Shown: one piece after another, positions 1 to 6,618 of the stretch
Position numbering within the stretch: position 1 is the first letter of the stretch
How the letters are laid out: each line of letters starts with the position of its first letter
Assembly (NCBI GenBank): GCA_002331255.1
Contig: DCZD01000007.1
Span: forward strand, 1-26,488
Length of the DNA: 26,488 bases
DNA from: Acidimicrobiaceae bacterium UBA2093
Lineage (GTDB): Bacteria; Actinomycetota; Acidimicrobiia; Acidimicrobiales; Ilumatobacteraceae
Direction: 5' to 3'
Made by a program: the position numbers and the translations under genes
The notes under the pieces: model-generated
What the model saw: the letters and a program-made list of their open reading frames with translations, nothing else
Told to the model about the DNA's origin: nothing
The model's database searches: none

Positions 1-216
1 CCACGTGCCTTTCGAGCCGTCGGTGAGCACCACATGGTGGATGACCGCTCCTGTTGCAGCCCACTTGGCGAGCGTGCCGCCGCAGCCGAATTCGATGTCA
101 TCAGGATGTGCGCCAATGGCGAGCACCACGCTCGGCGCGTGCAGGTTCCTCGTCCATTCATTGTGACCAAGATGTCCGTTCGATGACGGTGGCTGGCCAG
201 GCTCATTCGCGCTCAC
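1..216 (-). CDS. PIG-L family (LmbE-like) N-acetylglucosaminyl deacetylase, 3' end cut by window edge
   Basis: The visible 72 residues carry the AHPDD signature (residues 36-40) followed by IEFGCGGTLAKW and VVLTDGSKG. This is the N-terminal pattern of zinc-dependent PIG-L deacetylases, which remove acetyl groups from GlcNAc-type substrates (MshB, Mca and BshB relatives). The His and first Asp of AHPDD are zinc/catalytic residues in that family. The GTG start at 216 overlaps the cofC stop as GTGA, so the two genes are probably translationally coupled. About 30 residues precede the usual domain start, and they contain several Asn, His and Pro. The remainder of the gene lies beyond position 1. 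The substrate cannot be told from this fragment; mycothiol-type, glycan or teicoplanin-type deacetylation are all possible. Confidence 0.85.
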   Translation of the reverse strand, partial: MSANEPGQPPSSNGHLGHNEWTRNLHAPSVVLAIGAHPDDIEFGCGGTLAKWAATGAVIHHVVLTDGSKGTW

Positions 217-782
217 GTCGCACTCCGCATCTTCAATTCCGCCAGGTCGTCGGCAGTGTCTAGGTCGAGTGAAAGCTCGTGGTCGTCGACACATCGATAC
301 GCGATGCCGAGGTCGTCGAGACGACGACAGTGAACAGCGAAGCTTCCAGGTCCGTAAGCAGTTCGAAATGTTGACGACGCGGGTAGTGCGATGACGTTCG
401 TGCCATCGCGGTGCCGATCTGCGACCAGAGTGACCACTGCGTCTGTGACCAGATGGCTGAACGAGCGTGCGAGTGGAAGGTCGCTGTGAGCCACCACAAT
501 ATGCTCGGCACCGTCGATGCGAGCTGCGTCTCGACCAGCGTCGACGGCGGCGTCCAAACCCGGTGACGTCGGCGTGACAACGCCACAACCGTGTGACGTC
601 GCCCATGTGACTACATCGGGATCATCGCACACGACATGCACGCGCCACTCTCCGGCTGCGGCGACCACTCGCTCGGCACATGTCCGCGCCAGTTCGCGAC
701 GTTCGTCGTCAGTCAACACGGAGGCAAGTCGTCCCTTGGCGAAGGAGAACGACTTCACCGGCACAACAAGGTCGACTCGCAC
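213..782 (-). CDS. cofC: 2-phospho-L-lactate/phosphoenolpyruvate guanylyltransferase (CofC/FbiD), F420 biosynthesis
   Basis: This 189-residue protein begins MRVDLVVPVKSFSFAKGRL, the typical CofC/FbiD opening. It continues with HSDLPLA, a YGPGSF...H segment and a C-terminal LDLDTADDL. The family joins GTP to 2-phospholactate or, in actinobacteria, phosphoenolpyruvate, giving the activated donor that CofD/FbiA then uses. The frame is open much further upstream, but that would run through gpsA on the other strand. I chose the GTG at 782 because the conserved MRVDLVVPVK begins there and a TAGGCT -10 lies 8 nt upstream. An ATG at 833 is the longer alternative. The downstream PIG-L gene overlaps by 4 nt. 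cofD and cofE lie about 22 kb away, at 22003-23685. Confidence 0.9.
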   Translation of the reverse strand: MRVDLVVPVKSFSFAKGRLASVLTDDERRELARTCAERVVAAAGEWRVHVVCDDPDVVTWATSHGCGVVTPTSPGLDAAVDAGRDAARIDGAEHIVVAHSDLPLARSFSHLVTDAVVTLVADRHRDGTNVIALPASSTFRTAYGPGSFAVHCRRLDDLGIAYRCVDDHELSLDLDTADDLAELKMRSAT

Positions 783-790
783 AATCGTTG

Positions 791-796
791 AGCCTA
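791..796 (-). promoter_or_regulatory. -10 element TAGGCT of cofC (leaderless)
   Basis: TAGGCT read on the minus strand ends 8 nt before the chosen cofC GTG. Transcription would therefore begin at or beside the start codon. It is back to back with the gpsA -10 in a 49-bp intergenic gap. No convincing -35 was seen. Confidence 0.5.
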
Positions 797-819
797 CGAA
801 TGCCCGTGGACCGATGGCG

Positions 820-825
820 TAGCCT
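820..825 (+). promoter_or_regulatory. -10 element TAGCCT of gpsA (leaderless)
   Basis: TAGCCT followed by exactly 6 nt and then the gpsA ATG. No Shine-Dalgarno sequence can fit, so a leaderless transcript is expected. The same hexamer recurs ahead of four other genes in the window. Confidence 0.6.
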
Positions 826-831
826 AAAACC

Positions 832-1851
832 ATGTCGTCGACCGGTCCGGCCACCGGAGCACTCCGAGTCGGGGTGGTCGGCGCAGGTTCATGGGGCACG
901 ACAGTTGCTTCTCTGGCAGCAACTAATGCGCCGACGATGCTGTGGGCTCGTCGATTGACCACAGCAGACGCCATCAGTTCGACGCATCGAAACCCGGAGT
1001 ATCTCGGTGAGTTGCCGGTGCACGAAGCTGTTGAAGCCACCCATTCCTTGGCGGAATGTGTCCGAGCAGCGGACGTCGTGGTGATGGCTGTGCCATCACA
1101 CGGCTTTCGTGATGTCTTGAGTGCCGCAGCGGTACATGTGCGACCTGGCGTACCTGTTGTGAGTTTGTCGAAAGGTCTTGAGGCCGGCACCTTGGCGCGA
1201 ATGACAGAGGTCGTGAGTTCCGTGCTTCCTGGTCACCCTGTCGCAGTGCTCACGGGCCCGAATCTTGCGCGTGAGATCGCGGCCGGTCAGCCAGCTGCGA
1301 GCGTCATCGCGATCGACGACACCGAGGTAGCGACACAGCTTCAGTCGTTGTTCGCCACTCCGATGTTTCGCGTGTACACGAACCCCGATGTCGTGGGTTG
1401 CGAGATTGCAGGTGTCGTAAAGAACGTGATTGCCATCGCGGCGGGCATCGCTCGAGGCATGGGCTTTGGTGAGAACACATTGGCGACTCTTATCACCCGC
1501 GGGCTTGCAGAAATGTCGCGACTTGCGATGGCAATGGGTGCACGGCCACTCACGCTTGCCGGCCTTGCCGGCATGGGTGACCTCATCGCGACATGTTCGT
1601 CGACACAGAGTCGAAACATGTCTGTCGGCATGCGACTGGGAAGTGGCGAGACACTCGAACAGGTCACCTCATCGATGAACATGGTCGCTGAAGGTGTGAA
1701 GAGCAGTCCATCGGTGCTCGAGCTGGCTATGCGTCATAAAGTCGCCATGCCAATCACCCAACAAGTTGTGTCGGTGTGTCGCGACGGTCTCTCTGCTTCG
1801 GATGCACTCATCAATCTCATGACACGAAGTTCAAAGTCAGAATTCGAGTAA
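832..1851 (+). CDS. gpsA: glycerol-3-phosphate dehydrogenase [NAD(P)+]
   Basis: This 339-residue protein has normal GpsA length. The N-terminal Rossmann motif GVVGAGSWGT is at residues 14-23. It is followed by the family segments VVSLSKGLE, TGPNLAREIAAG, the helical catalytic-domain motif GVVKNVIAIAAGIARGMG with the conserved Lys near residue 197, and GLAGMGDLIATCSS. GpsA reduces dihydroxyacetone phosphate to sn-glycerol-3-phosphate in the cytoplasm, the entry to phospholipid synthesis. The ATG at 832 follows a TAGCCT -10 by 6 nt. It heads a probable three-gene unit with the unknown protein (7-nt gap) and rnhB (6-nt gap). The start codon partly overlaps a possible upstream start for the divergent cofC, an effect of the compact promoter region. 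Confidence 0.97.
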   Translation: MSSTGPATGALRVGVVGAGSWGTTVASLAATNAPTMLWARRLTTADAISSTHRNPEYLGELPVHEAVEATHSLAECVRAADVVVMAVPSHGFRDVLSAAAVHVRPGVPVVSLSKGLEAGTLARMTEVVSSVLPGHPVAVLTGPNLAREIAAGQPAASVIAIDDTEVATQLQSLFATPMFRVYTNPDVVGCEIAGVVKNVIAIAAGIARGMGFGENTLATLITRGLAEMSRLAMAMGARPLTLAGLAGMGDLIATCSSTQSRNMSVGMRLGSGETLEQVTSSMNMVAEGVKSSPSVLELAMRHKVAMPITQQVVSVCRDGLSASDALINLMTRSSKSEFE

Positions 1852-1858
1852 CAAGCCG

Positions 1859-3097
1859 ATGAAGTTCAGTTTTAGGCGACGACGAGTCGCCGATACCGCA
1901 AATACACACGTGAAGCTCATCGGTGTGCGCGGTGCAGAGTGGCGTGCACGCGTTGGTGCTGATGGCGCGGTTCATGAGCATGATGGTTCTGCCCCAATCA
2001 CGTGGCAGATTGCCGCCGCAGACGAGTGGCATAACCCGGCACGAGAGCCGAGCGTGCGACAGAAGTGGTATGCGGGGACACCTGTCGTCGAGACGCGGGT
2101 ACGTGTGCCAGGTGGTGACGTCGCCACACGCACGTTCTGTGTTGCCGATCTTGGCGGAATGACAGTGTGGGAATTCGAGAACGAGTCTGCATCGCCAGTT
2201 GTTGTGGGCTTTTCGAGATCAGACGTGCTCACGTCTGTCCCGTCGTCGCCACCAATAGGAACAGACTTACCGGCCGGCTCCATCGCAGTTCCGCTCGGTC
2301 ACCGCGGAACGACTCGAATAGGACTACTTCACTCTCGTCCTCACACAGGTCGTCTTCCTGACGACGTACCGCGTGCGCCGGCGGTGGTACGTGGATGGGA
2401 GACTGCCGCAGAAGTTCCGTCACGGATGGTGTTGCCAGACCATGCACTCTCGTCGCGCATCGTCGAAGCACGCACCCAACTGTTGTTGGACAGCGACCTC
2501 AGTCGCGTTTCATCTCATCTAGTTGTCGAGCGCCTTCGACTTGGCGAGGTCGGACTGGAATGGGAACTCGATCTATCCCGCATCGCCGAACAAGTGGTCG
2601 CATCGCAACGCCGAAACTCGCAGGTCACTTGGGACGCACCGTGGTTGCTCACGAACATCGCCGCCATCGCCAGACGACTCGGCGACGATGTGCTGGCAGA
2701 CGATGTGACTGCTGCGATGTTGCGATTTGCCGATCGTGACGTCGAGGACGTGCCTCGAATGGTCGAAGACCCTGCGACCGTCATTGCGTGGACCGAGGCG
2801 ATGCTCGTGCGACCGTCACTCGCGGGTGGACAGTGCACGTTGTTTCCACATGGCATACCGCGCACGTGGTGGGGTCAGAGTTTCGAATGGCATCGCATCA
2901 CGGCAGACCCGACACGCACGGTGTCGGCCGCCGTTCGTTGGCATGGTGCGCGACCAGCACTCTTGTGGGAAACCTCTGGTCCAGCAGGGCTTGTGATCGA
3001 TTCAGCCGTTGCAGAGGATGTGTGGCACACCACGTTGCCAACGGGCGAGACACTTCTGCCAGAGCCGGTCGCTGTTGACGACACGGTGTTCAGCTAG
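1859..3097 (+). CDS. hypothetical protein, 412 residues, between gpsA and rnhB
   Basis: I do not recognise this family. The protein starts with a basic stretch (MKFSFRRRRV) and has no signal peptide or membrane span. Residues about 20-190 look beta-rich, with many Trp, Val and Thr and segments such as RVRVPGGDVATRTF and MTVWEFENES. About 200-330 are more helical, and the C-terminal part returns to beta-rich (EWHRITADP, VSAAVRWHGARPALLWE). A beta-sandwich/helical/beta layout with many Trp and His would fit a carbohydrate-active or carbohydrate-binding fold, but no catalytic motif can be named. It lies 7 nt after the gpsA stop and 6 nt before rnhB, so it is probably cotranscribed. The coding reality is supported by the long open frame, the close spacing and consistent codon use. 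Confidence 0.85.
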   Translation: MKFSFRRRRVADTANTHVKLIGVRGAEWRARVGADGAVHEHDGSAPITWQIAAADEWHNPAREPSVRQKWYAGTPVVETRVRVPGGDVATRTFCVADLGGMTVWEFENESASPVVVGFSRSDVLTSVPSSPPIGTDLPAGSIAVPLGHRGTTRIGLLHSRPHTGRLPDDVPRAPAVVRGWETAAEVPSRMVLPDHALSSRIVEARTQLLLDSDLSRVSSHLVVERLRLGEVGLEWELDLSRIAEQVVASQRRNSQVTWDAPWLLTNIAAIARRLGDDVLADDVTAAMLRFADRDVEDVPRMVEDPATVIAWTEAMLVRPSLAGGQCTLFPHGIPRTWWGQSFEWHRITADPTRTVSAAVRWHGARPALLWETSGPAGLVIDSAVAEDVWHTTLPTGETLLPEPVAVDDTVFS

Positions 3098-3103
3098 ACG
3101 ACG

Positions 3104-3763
3104 ATGGTGACGTCGCGACAAGTGGCTCCACCGACTCTTGATGTCGAACAGGCGTTGTTCGCCGCTGGTCACACATTCGTTGCAGGTGTGGATGAAGTGG
3201 GCCGCGGTGCAATCGCAGGACCCGTGTGTGTCGGTGTCGTGGTCATCACATCTGAGTGCGGCGACATTCCGGGCAGGCTTACGGACAGCAAGTTGTTGAG
3301 CGCGAAGCGCCGTGTCGAGTTGTGTGAGCCGGTCATGATGTGGGCGCGGGCGCACGCACTCGGGTGGGCGAGTGCGCGCGAGATCGACGATCATGGGATT
3401 ATTCCGGCTCTCAGGCTTGCTGCTGAGCGTGCACTTGCGACACTCGAAGTGGTGCCGAGTGCACTGGTGTTAGATGGAACACACGACTGGTTGCGTCGCG
3501 CCGCGCGAACAAGTGATGCGTCGGTGAGAAGTTTCGATGGAGAAGTCGTCGTGTTGCCGAAGGCGGATCAGCGGTGTGCGAGCGTGAGTGCAGCGAGCGT
3601 TTTGGCAAAGGTGCAGCGCGACTCATTGATGGTCGAACTATCTGGCACACACCCTGGGTACGGCTGGGACGGCAACAAGGGCTATGGCTCGTCTGCGCAC
3701 CGCCAAGCAATCGTCGCTCATGGCGTGACGTCTCACCATCGGGTGAGTTGGAACCTCGTGTGA
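3104..3763 (+). CDS. rnhB: ribonuclease HII
   Basis: This 219-residue protein has the RNase HII signature VAGVDEVGRGAIAGPV near residues 26-41, containing the first two catalytic acids (D30, E31). A third acid, D124, lies in LVLDGTHDW. The fourth, D155, is in PKAD, just before the family motif SVSAASVLAKVQRD. The C-terminal YGWDGNKGYGSSAH is also typical. The enzyme cuts the RNA strand of RNA-DNA hybrids and removes single ribonucleotides from DNA. The spacing between the third and fourth acid (31 residues) is longer than I recall for E. coli RnhB (18), so there seems to be an insertion around residues 128-145. The gene is the last of the gpsA unit and converges with the acyl-CoA dehydrogenase, 24 bp away. 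The ATG at 3104 is used; GTG at 3107 is possible. Confidence 0.95.
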   Translation: MVTSRQVAPPTLDVEQALFAAGHTFVAGVDEVGRGAIAGPVCVGVVVITSECGDIPGRLTDSKLLSAKRRVELCEPVMMWARAHALGWASAREIDDHGIIPALRLAAERALATLEVVPSALVLDGTHDWLRRAARTSDASVRSFDGEVVVLPKADQRCASVSAASVLAKVQRDSLMVELSGTHPGYGWDGNKGYGSSAHRQAIVAHGVTSHHRVSWNLV

Positions 3764-3787
3764 CGCCTCGCCCGCGTCGTGTGTGCG

Positions 3788-5047
3788 TTAGTTGACGCGC
3801 ATCTGATTGAACGGCGTGTTCGAATCGATGCCGGCATCTTTCGGAAGTCCGAGAACACGTTCGCCCACGATGTTGCGCATGACTTCATCAGAGCCGCCAG
3901 CGATGCGCAGGCCAGGTGTACCTAGTACGAGTCCGCTCCACGCGTAGGTGCCCCACTCGCCGGTGTCAGCCTGCATTCTTGCGCCGAGAACCTTCGAGAC
4001 GAACGCGCCAAGACGGGTTTGGTTGGCGGTGAGAGCCATTTTCGCGATCGACATTTCGGGGCCAGGGGTCTGACCTGCGCGAACCTTCGCCATCGCTCGT
4101 GTGTTGGTGAGCGATGCCACCTTGTACCGGCCCCAAATGTCGGCAAGTTCATTGCGCACGATGGGGTCGCTGTCGAGTCCGTAGTGACGCAACATGGCGA
4201 CGATGCGATCAAAGATTGCTTTGTCGCCACCACCAGAACCGCCACCGTTGACGCCGATCGATGCGCGCTCATTCATGAGTGTTGTGAGGGCCACATTCCA
4301 GCCATTGTTCACATCGCCAAGGCGATGATCGTCGCGCACACGGACCTCGTTGAAGAACACTTCGTTGAATCCGGTGCCGCCGTTCATCTGTTTGAGTGGG
4401 CGAATCTCGATGTTCGGGTCATGCATGTCGACGATGAAGCCGGTGAGCCCCTTGTGCTTCGGCAGTGAGGGATCGGTGCGGCAGATGACCTCTCCAATGT
4501 CGCTGTAATGCGCACCAGAGGTCCACACCTTCTGTCCGGTGATGATCCATTCGTCACCGTCGCGCTCGGCTTTGGTGGTGAGCGATGCGAGGTCTGAGCC
4601 CGCCCCCGGCTCGGAGAACAATTGGCAACCGATGATGTCGCCGCGCCACATCTTCTTCAAGTACAGCTCTTTTGCCAAATCTGTTGCATGGGCGAGAATT
4701 GTCGGAGCGACCATTCCAAGGCCGATGCCAAAGCAGCTCTGCCCAGGTACGCGGTACTGCGCTTCTAGTTGACCGTACAAACGGTCGTACGTGGCGGGAA
4801 GCTCACGACCGCCAAGTGAACGCGGACCAGTCACCCAACCGAAGCCCGCATCGAATTTCTTCTGACGCCACGCCTTGGCAAGTTCGACACCCTTCAGTTC
4901 GTTGTCACGCGAGCGCTCTTCGCTTCCGAACGGTGACTCTGAACCTTCGCCCCACACGAACGCCTTCTCGGGTGGACGCTTCTCGGCGTTTGCATCGAGG
5001 AAGTCGAGAGCTTCCTTTTCGAACACTTCAAGGGTGATGTCAGCCAT
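3788..5047 (-). CDS. acyl-CoA dehydrogenase (FadE-type flavoenzyme)
   Basis: This 419-residue protein has the acyl-CoA dehydrogenase layout: a helical N-domain, then the flavin-domain signature QLFSEPGAGSDLASL, then ITGQKVWTSGAHYSD. The C-terminal helical domain ends in IAGGSDEVMRNIVGERVLGLPKD, the FAD/substrate segment in which these enzymes carry a Glu near the usual catalytic-base position. It oxidises acyl-CoA thioesters to enoyl-CoA, passing electrons to ETF. A Gly-rich loop (NGGGSGGGD) is notable. The chosen ATG at 5047 (MADITLEVFEKEA) lies 7 nt after a TACCGT -10, and the longer in-frame start at 5077 would cross that element. No other fatty-acid genes adjoin, so the substrate (fatty acyl, steroid side chain or branched acyl) is unknown. 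Confidence 0.93.
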   Translation of the reverse strand: MADITLEVFEKEALDFLDANAEKRPPEKAFVWGEGSESPFGSEERSRDNELKGVELAKAWRQKKFDAGFGWVTGPRSLGGRELPATYDRLYGQLEAQYRVPGQSCFGIGLGMVAPTILAHATDLAKELYLKKMWRGDIIGCQLFSEPGAGSDLASLTTKAERDGDEWIITGQKVWTSGAHYSDIGEVICRTDPSLPKHKGLTGFIVDMHDPNIEIRPLKQMNGGTGFNEVFFNEVRVRDDHRLGDVNNGWNVALTTLMNERASIGVNGGGSGGGDKAIFDRIVAMLRHYGLDSDPIVRNELADIWGRYKVASLTNTRAMAKVRAGQTPGPEMSIAKMALTANQTRLGAFVSKVLGARMQADTGEWGTYAWSGLVLGTPGLRIAGGSDEVMRNIVGERVLGLPKDAGIDSNTPFNQMRVN

Positions 5048-5054
5048 GTCCGTC

Positions 5055-5060
5055 ACGGTA
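5055..5060 (-). promoter_or_regulatory. -10 element TACCGT of the acyl-CoA dehydrogenase (leaderless)
   Basis: Read on the minus strand, TACCGT is followed by 7 nt and the ATG at 5047. This supports that start over the upstream in-frame one at 5077. Confidence 0.5.
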
Positions 5061-5109
5061 CTTGTCCTTTTTCGCAACGGCGAAGCCGTGCTGTCACTGG
5101 GTGCTCAAC

Positions 5110-5115
5110 TAGCCT
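5110..5115 (+). promoter_or_regulatory. -10 element TAGCCT of the Nfu-N-like gene (leaderless)
   Basis: TAGCCT, 8 nt, then ATG at 5124. It is divergent from the acyl-CoA dehydrogenase promoter, with the two predicted transcript starts about 76 bp apart. Confidence 0.5.
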
Positions 5116-5123
5116 CTCCACGC

Positions 5124-5585
5124 ATGGGTCAGCCGGTCGCAGTCGAGAACAAGCCAGGTACAGATGCGCAGGTGGTCCGTTTCGAGACCAATCGCTCGTT
5201 GACCGGCCAAGGCCATGAGCGCTTCGCATCGATCAGCCAGGCCACCGGAGAGCGCCCCGCTGCCTCCGTGGCTCGGCGTCTCTTTGAATCGGGCCAAGTG
5301 CAAGCAGTCCATGTGTTCTCAAATGTGATCACCGCATATCTCAACCCCGGCGCTTCAGCGAGTGGCCTCTCTGAGATCGTCCGAGACCTGTACCAGTACT
5401 GGAAGCCGGGCATGACGCCGCCGAGTGAAGAGGAATTGATGGCACAGGTGGAGGCTCCCGCTGACGCTGCTCCATCGAGCGCAGGTGAGAGCGGTGGAGC
5501 AGCGGTGGTCGATTCCCGGGTGCCCGCCCATCTTCTCGAGCGCAGCCGTCTGGCACGCGAGAAGTGGGCCGCGAACAACGGCTGA
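5124..5585 (+). CDS. small protein resembling the Nfu/NifU N-terminal scaffold domain
   Basis: This 153-residue protein begins MGQPVAVENKPGTDAQVVRF. Its first 75 residues follow the Nfu N-terminal domain pattern: PxPxxxRF near the start, a stretch resembling xxSPLAxxLF (here RPAASVARRLFESGQV), then AVHVFSNVITAYLNP where Nfu has a Val-x-x-Val-Phe and Phe-Ile-Thr-Val strand. No C-terminal CxxC NifU domain, the part that carries the Fe-S cluster, follows. Residues about 105-135 are an Ala/Ser/Glu-rich linker, and the end is helical and basic (LLERSRLAREKWAANNG). A role in Fe-S protein maturation or as a scaffold is inference only. The frame is open upstream to 4875, but that part runs antisense through the dehydrogenase. 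ATG 5124 fits the TAGCCT -10. Confidence 0.7.
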   Translation: MGQPVAVENKPGTDAQVVRFETNRSLTGQGHERFASISQATGERPAASVARRLFESGQVQAVHVFSNVITAYLNPGASASGLSEIVRDLYQYWKPGMTPPSEEELMAQVEAPADAAPSSAGESGGAAVVDSRVPAHLLERSRLAREKWAANNG

Positions 5586-5615
5586 CGTGCCAATCTCGCG
5601 GTGTAGCTGCTCTGA

Positions 5616-5642
5616 CCTGAAATCAGGCAAAAACGCCTGAAA
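5616..5642. repeat. two CCTGAAA direct repeats, 20 bp apart, within overlapping inverted repeats
   Basis: CCTGAAA occurs at 5616-5622 and again at 5636-5642, about two helical turns apart. The inverted partners TCAGG (5623-5627) and TTTCAG (5647-5652) make several alternative stems. The cluster lies 65-90 bp upstream of the CarH-like regulator. It may be a terminator, an operator for that regulator, or both. Confidence 0.5.
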
Positions 5643-5654
5643 CCTTTTTCAGAT
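5623..5654 (+). terminator. intrinsic terminator after the Nfu-N-like gene
   Basis: TCAGGC (5623-5628) pairs perfectly with GCCTGA (5635-5640) around an AAAAAC loop. AACC and a run of five T follow at 5645-5649. It lies 38 nt after the stop codon. The stem is short (6 bp), so its strength is uncertain. Confidence 0.55.
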
Positions 5655-5693
5655 TGTTGACAGCACAATCACGCATGGTTCCCGGCCTATTCC

Positions 5694-5699
5694 TACGGT
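5694..5699 (+). promoter_or_regulatory. -10 element TACGGT of the CarH-like regulator (leaderless)
   Basis: TACGGT is followed by 7 nt and GTG 5707. A perfect TTGACA sits at 5657-5662, but 31 nt upstream it is too far to be the -35 of this -10. Confidence 0.4.
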
Positions 5700-5706
5700 G
5701 GTCGAC

Positions 5707-6579
5707 GTGGTGGACACTGGAGTGACACGTATAAGCCTTCAAGAGGCTGCTGCCCAATTGGGCGTCCACTACATGACGGCGTACCGCTACATGCGCCAAG
5801 GCCAGTTGCAGGCCACCAAGGTTGGCGGCGTGTGGCAAGTCGACATCGCTGACTTGGAGCAATTCAAGTCAGCTCAATCTGCACCTCCGGTGGCAAGTGG
5901 ACCCGGAAGTGGTCGCAAGAGCGCGCCGTGGAGCCAACGCCTCGAGGCGCGTTTGTTGGTCGGTGACGGCACTGGCGCATGGTCTGTGATCGAGTCGGCA
6001 ATCGACAGTGGAACAGACGTGGACGAGGTGTACCTCGATGTCATTGCACCTGCATTGGTCTCGATTGGTGCCCAGTGGAGGCGCGGTGAAATCGACATAT
6101 TCATCGAACATCGTGCGACCGGCATTGCGACACGACTTGTTGGCCAACTCGGTGCACGATGTGCGCGACGTGGCCGCACAAAAGGAACCGTCGTACTCGG
6201 TGGGCCTCAGGGCGAAACTCATGCACTCGCAGTGTCGATGCTTGCTGACGTCATCCGTTTGTCCGGTTATGAGGTGTTCGACTTGGGTGCAGATACCCCA
6301 GCCGAATCATTCGTGAGTGCGGTGCGCAATGTCGACGGTCTCGTGGCGGTCGGCGTGAGTTGTTTCACCGACTTGTCGAAAGACAGCGCCCAGGAAGCGA
6401 TTGCCAGCCTTCGCAAAGAGATCGATGAGTCGGTGGTGGTGTTCCTTGGTGGAGCCTCCATCCCAGATCAAGAGACCGCGCAGTCGTTGGGTGCAGATGA
6501 GTGGGCACGAGATGCCCGCGATTTCGTGGAGACCCTTGACCGAGTGCTGAAAGAACGCAGCAAGCAGCGCGCCGGCTGA
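5707..6579 (+). CDS. HTH (excisionase/MerR-like) regulator with CarH-like cobalamin-binding module
   Basis: This 290-residue protein starts with a winged-helix DNA-binding domain (residues 8-54, ISLQEAAAQLGVHYMTAYRY...GVWQVDIADLEQF) of the excisionase/BldC type. After a Pro/Gly/Ser linker (58-74) comes a four-helix cap with W124-x9-E134-H135 (WRRGEIDIFIEH). A B12-binding Rossmann domain follows with GETH (H172), GYEVFDLGADTP, VGVSCFTD and VFLGGASI. The W-x9-EH cap motif and E-x-H are those of CarH/LitR adenosylcobalamin photoreceptors, where the latter His is the lower cobalt ligand. From memory of Thermus CarH, the residue after the cap Trp is His132, the light-state ligand; here it is Arg125. 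It is probably a B12-dependent, perhaps light-responsive, transcription factor with unknown targets. GTG 5707 is chosen over GTG 5698 because of the TACGGT spacing. The SOS promoter of imuA' begins 11 nt after its stop. Confidence 0.85.
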   Translation: MVDTGVTRISLQEAAAQLGVHYMTAYRYMRQGQLQATKVGGVWQVDIADLEQFKSAQSAPPVASGPGSGRKSAPWSQRLEARLLVGDGTGAWSVIESAIDSGTDVDEVYLDVIAPALVSIGAQWRRGEIDIFIEHRATGIATRLVGQLGARCARRGRTKGTVVLGGPQGETHALAVSMLADVIRLSGYEVFDLGADTPAESFVSAVRNVDGLVAVGVSCFTDLSKDSAQEAIASLRKEIDESVVVFLGGASIPDQETAQSLGADEWARDARDFVETLDRVLKERSKQRAG

Positions 6580-6590
6580 TCTAGAAACTA

Positions 6591-6606
6591 CCGAACATAT
6601 GTTCGG
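6591..6606. promoter_or_regulatory. SOS box (LexA operator) of imuA'-imuB
   Basis: CCGAACATATGTTCGG is a perfect 16-bp palindrome containing the actinobacterial/Gram-positive LexA core CGAAC-N4-GTTCG. It ends immediately before the -10 hexamer, so LexA would sit in the promoter spacer and block RNA polymerase. Nearly the same sequence recurs before dnaE2. Confidence 0.92.
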
Positions 6607-6612
6607 TACAGT
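6607..6612 (+). promoter_or_regulatory. -10 element TACAGT of imuA' (leaderless, SOS-controlled)
   Basis: TACAGT abuts the SOS palindrome and is followed by 6 nt and the imuA' ATG, so the transcript should start at the A of the start codon. The arrangement matches the dnaE2 promoter. Confidence 0.65.
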
Positions 6613-6618
6613 GGGTCC

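Noticed and set aside
783..1190. Long upstream extension of cofC on the minus strand
   Set aside because: It runs antisense through gpsA, and the conserved CofC N-terminus begins at the GTG at 782.
5657..5662. TTGACA as the -35 of the CarH-like gene
   Set aside because: The spacing to TACGGT (31 bp) or TATTCC (25 bp) is too long for a normal promoter.
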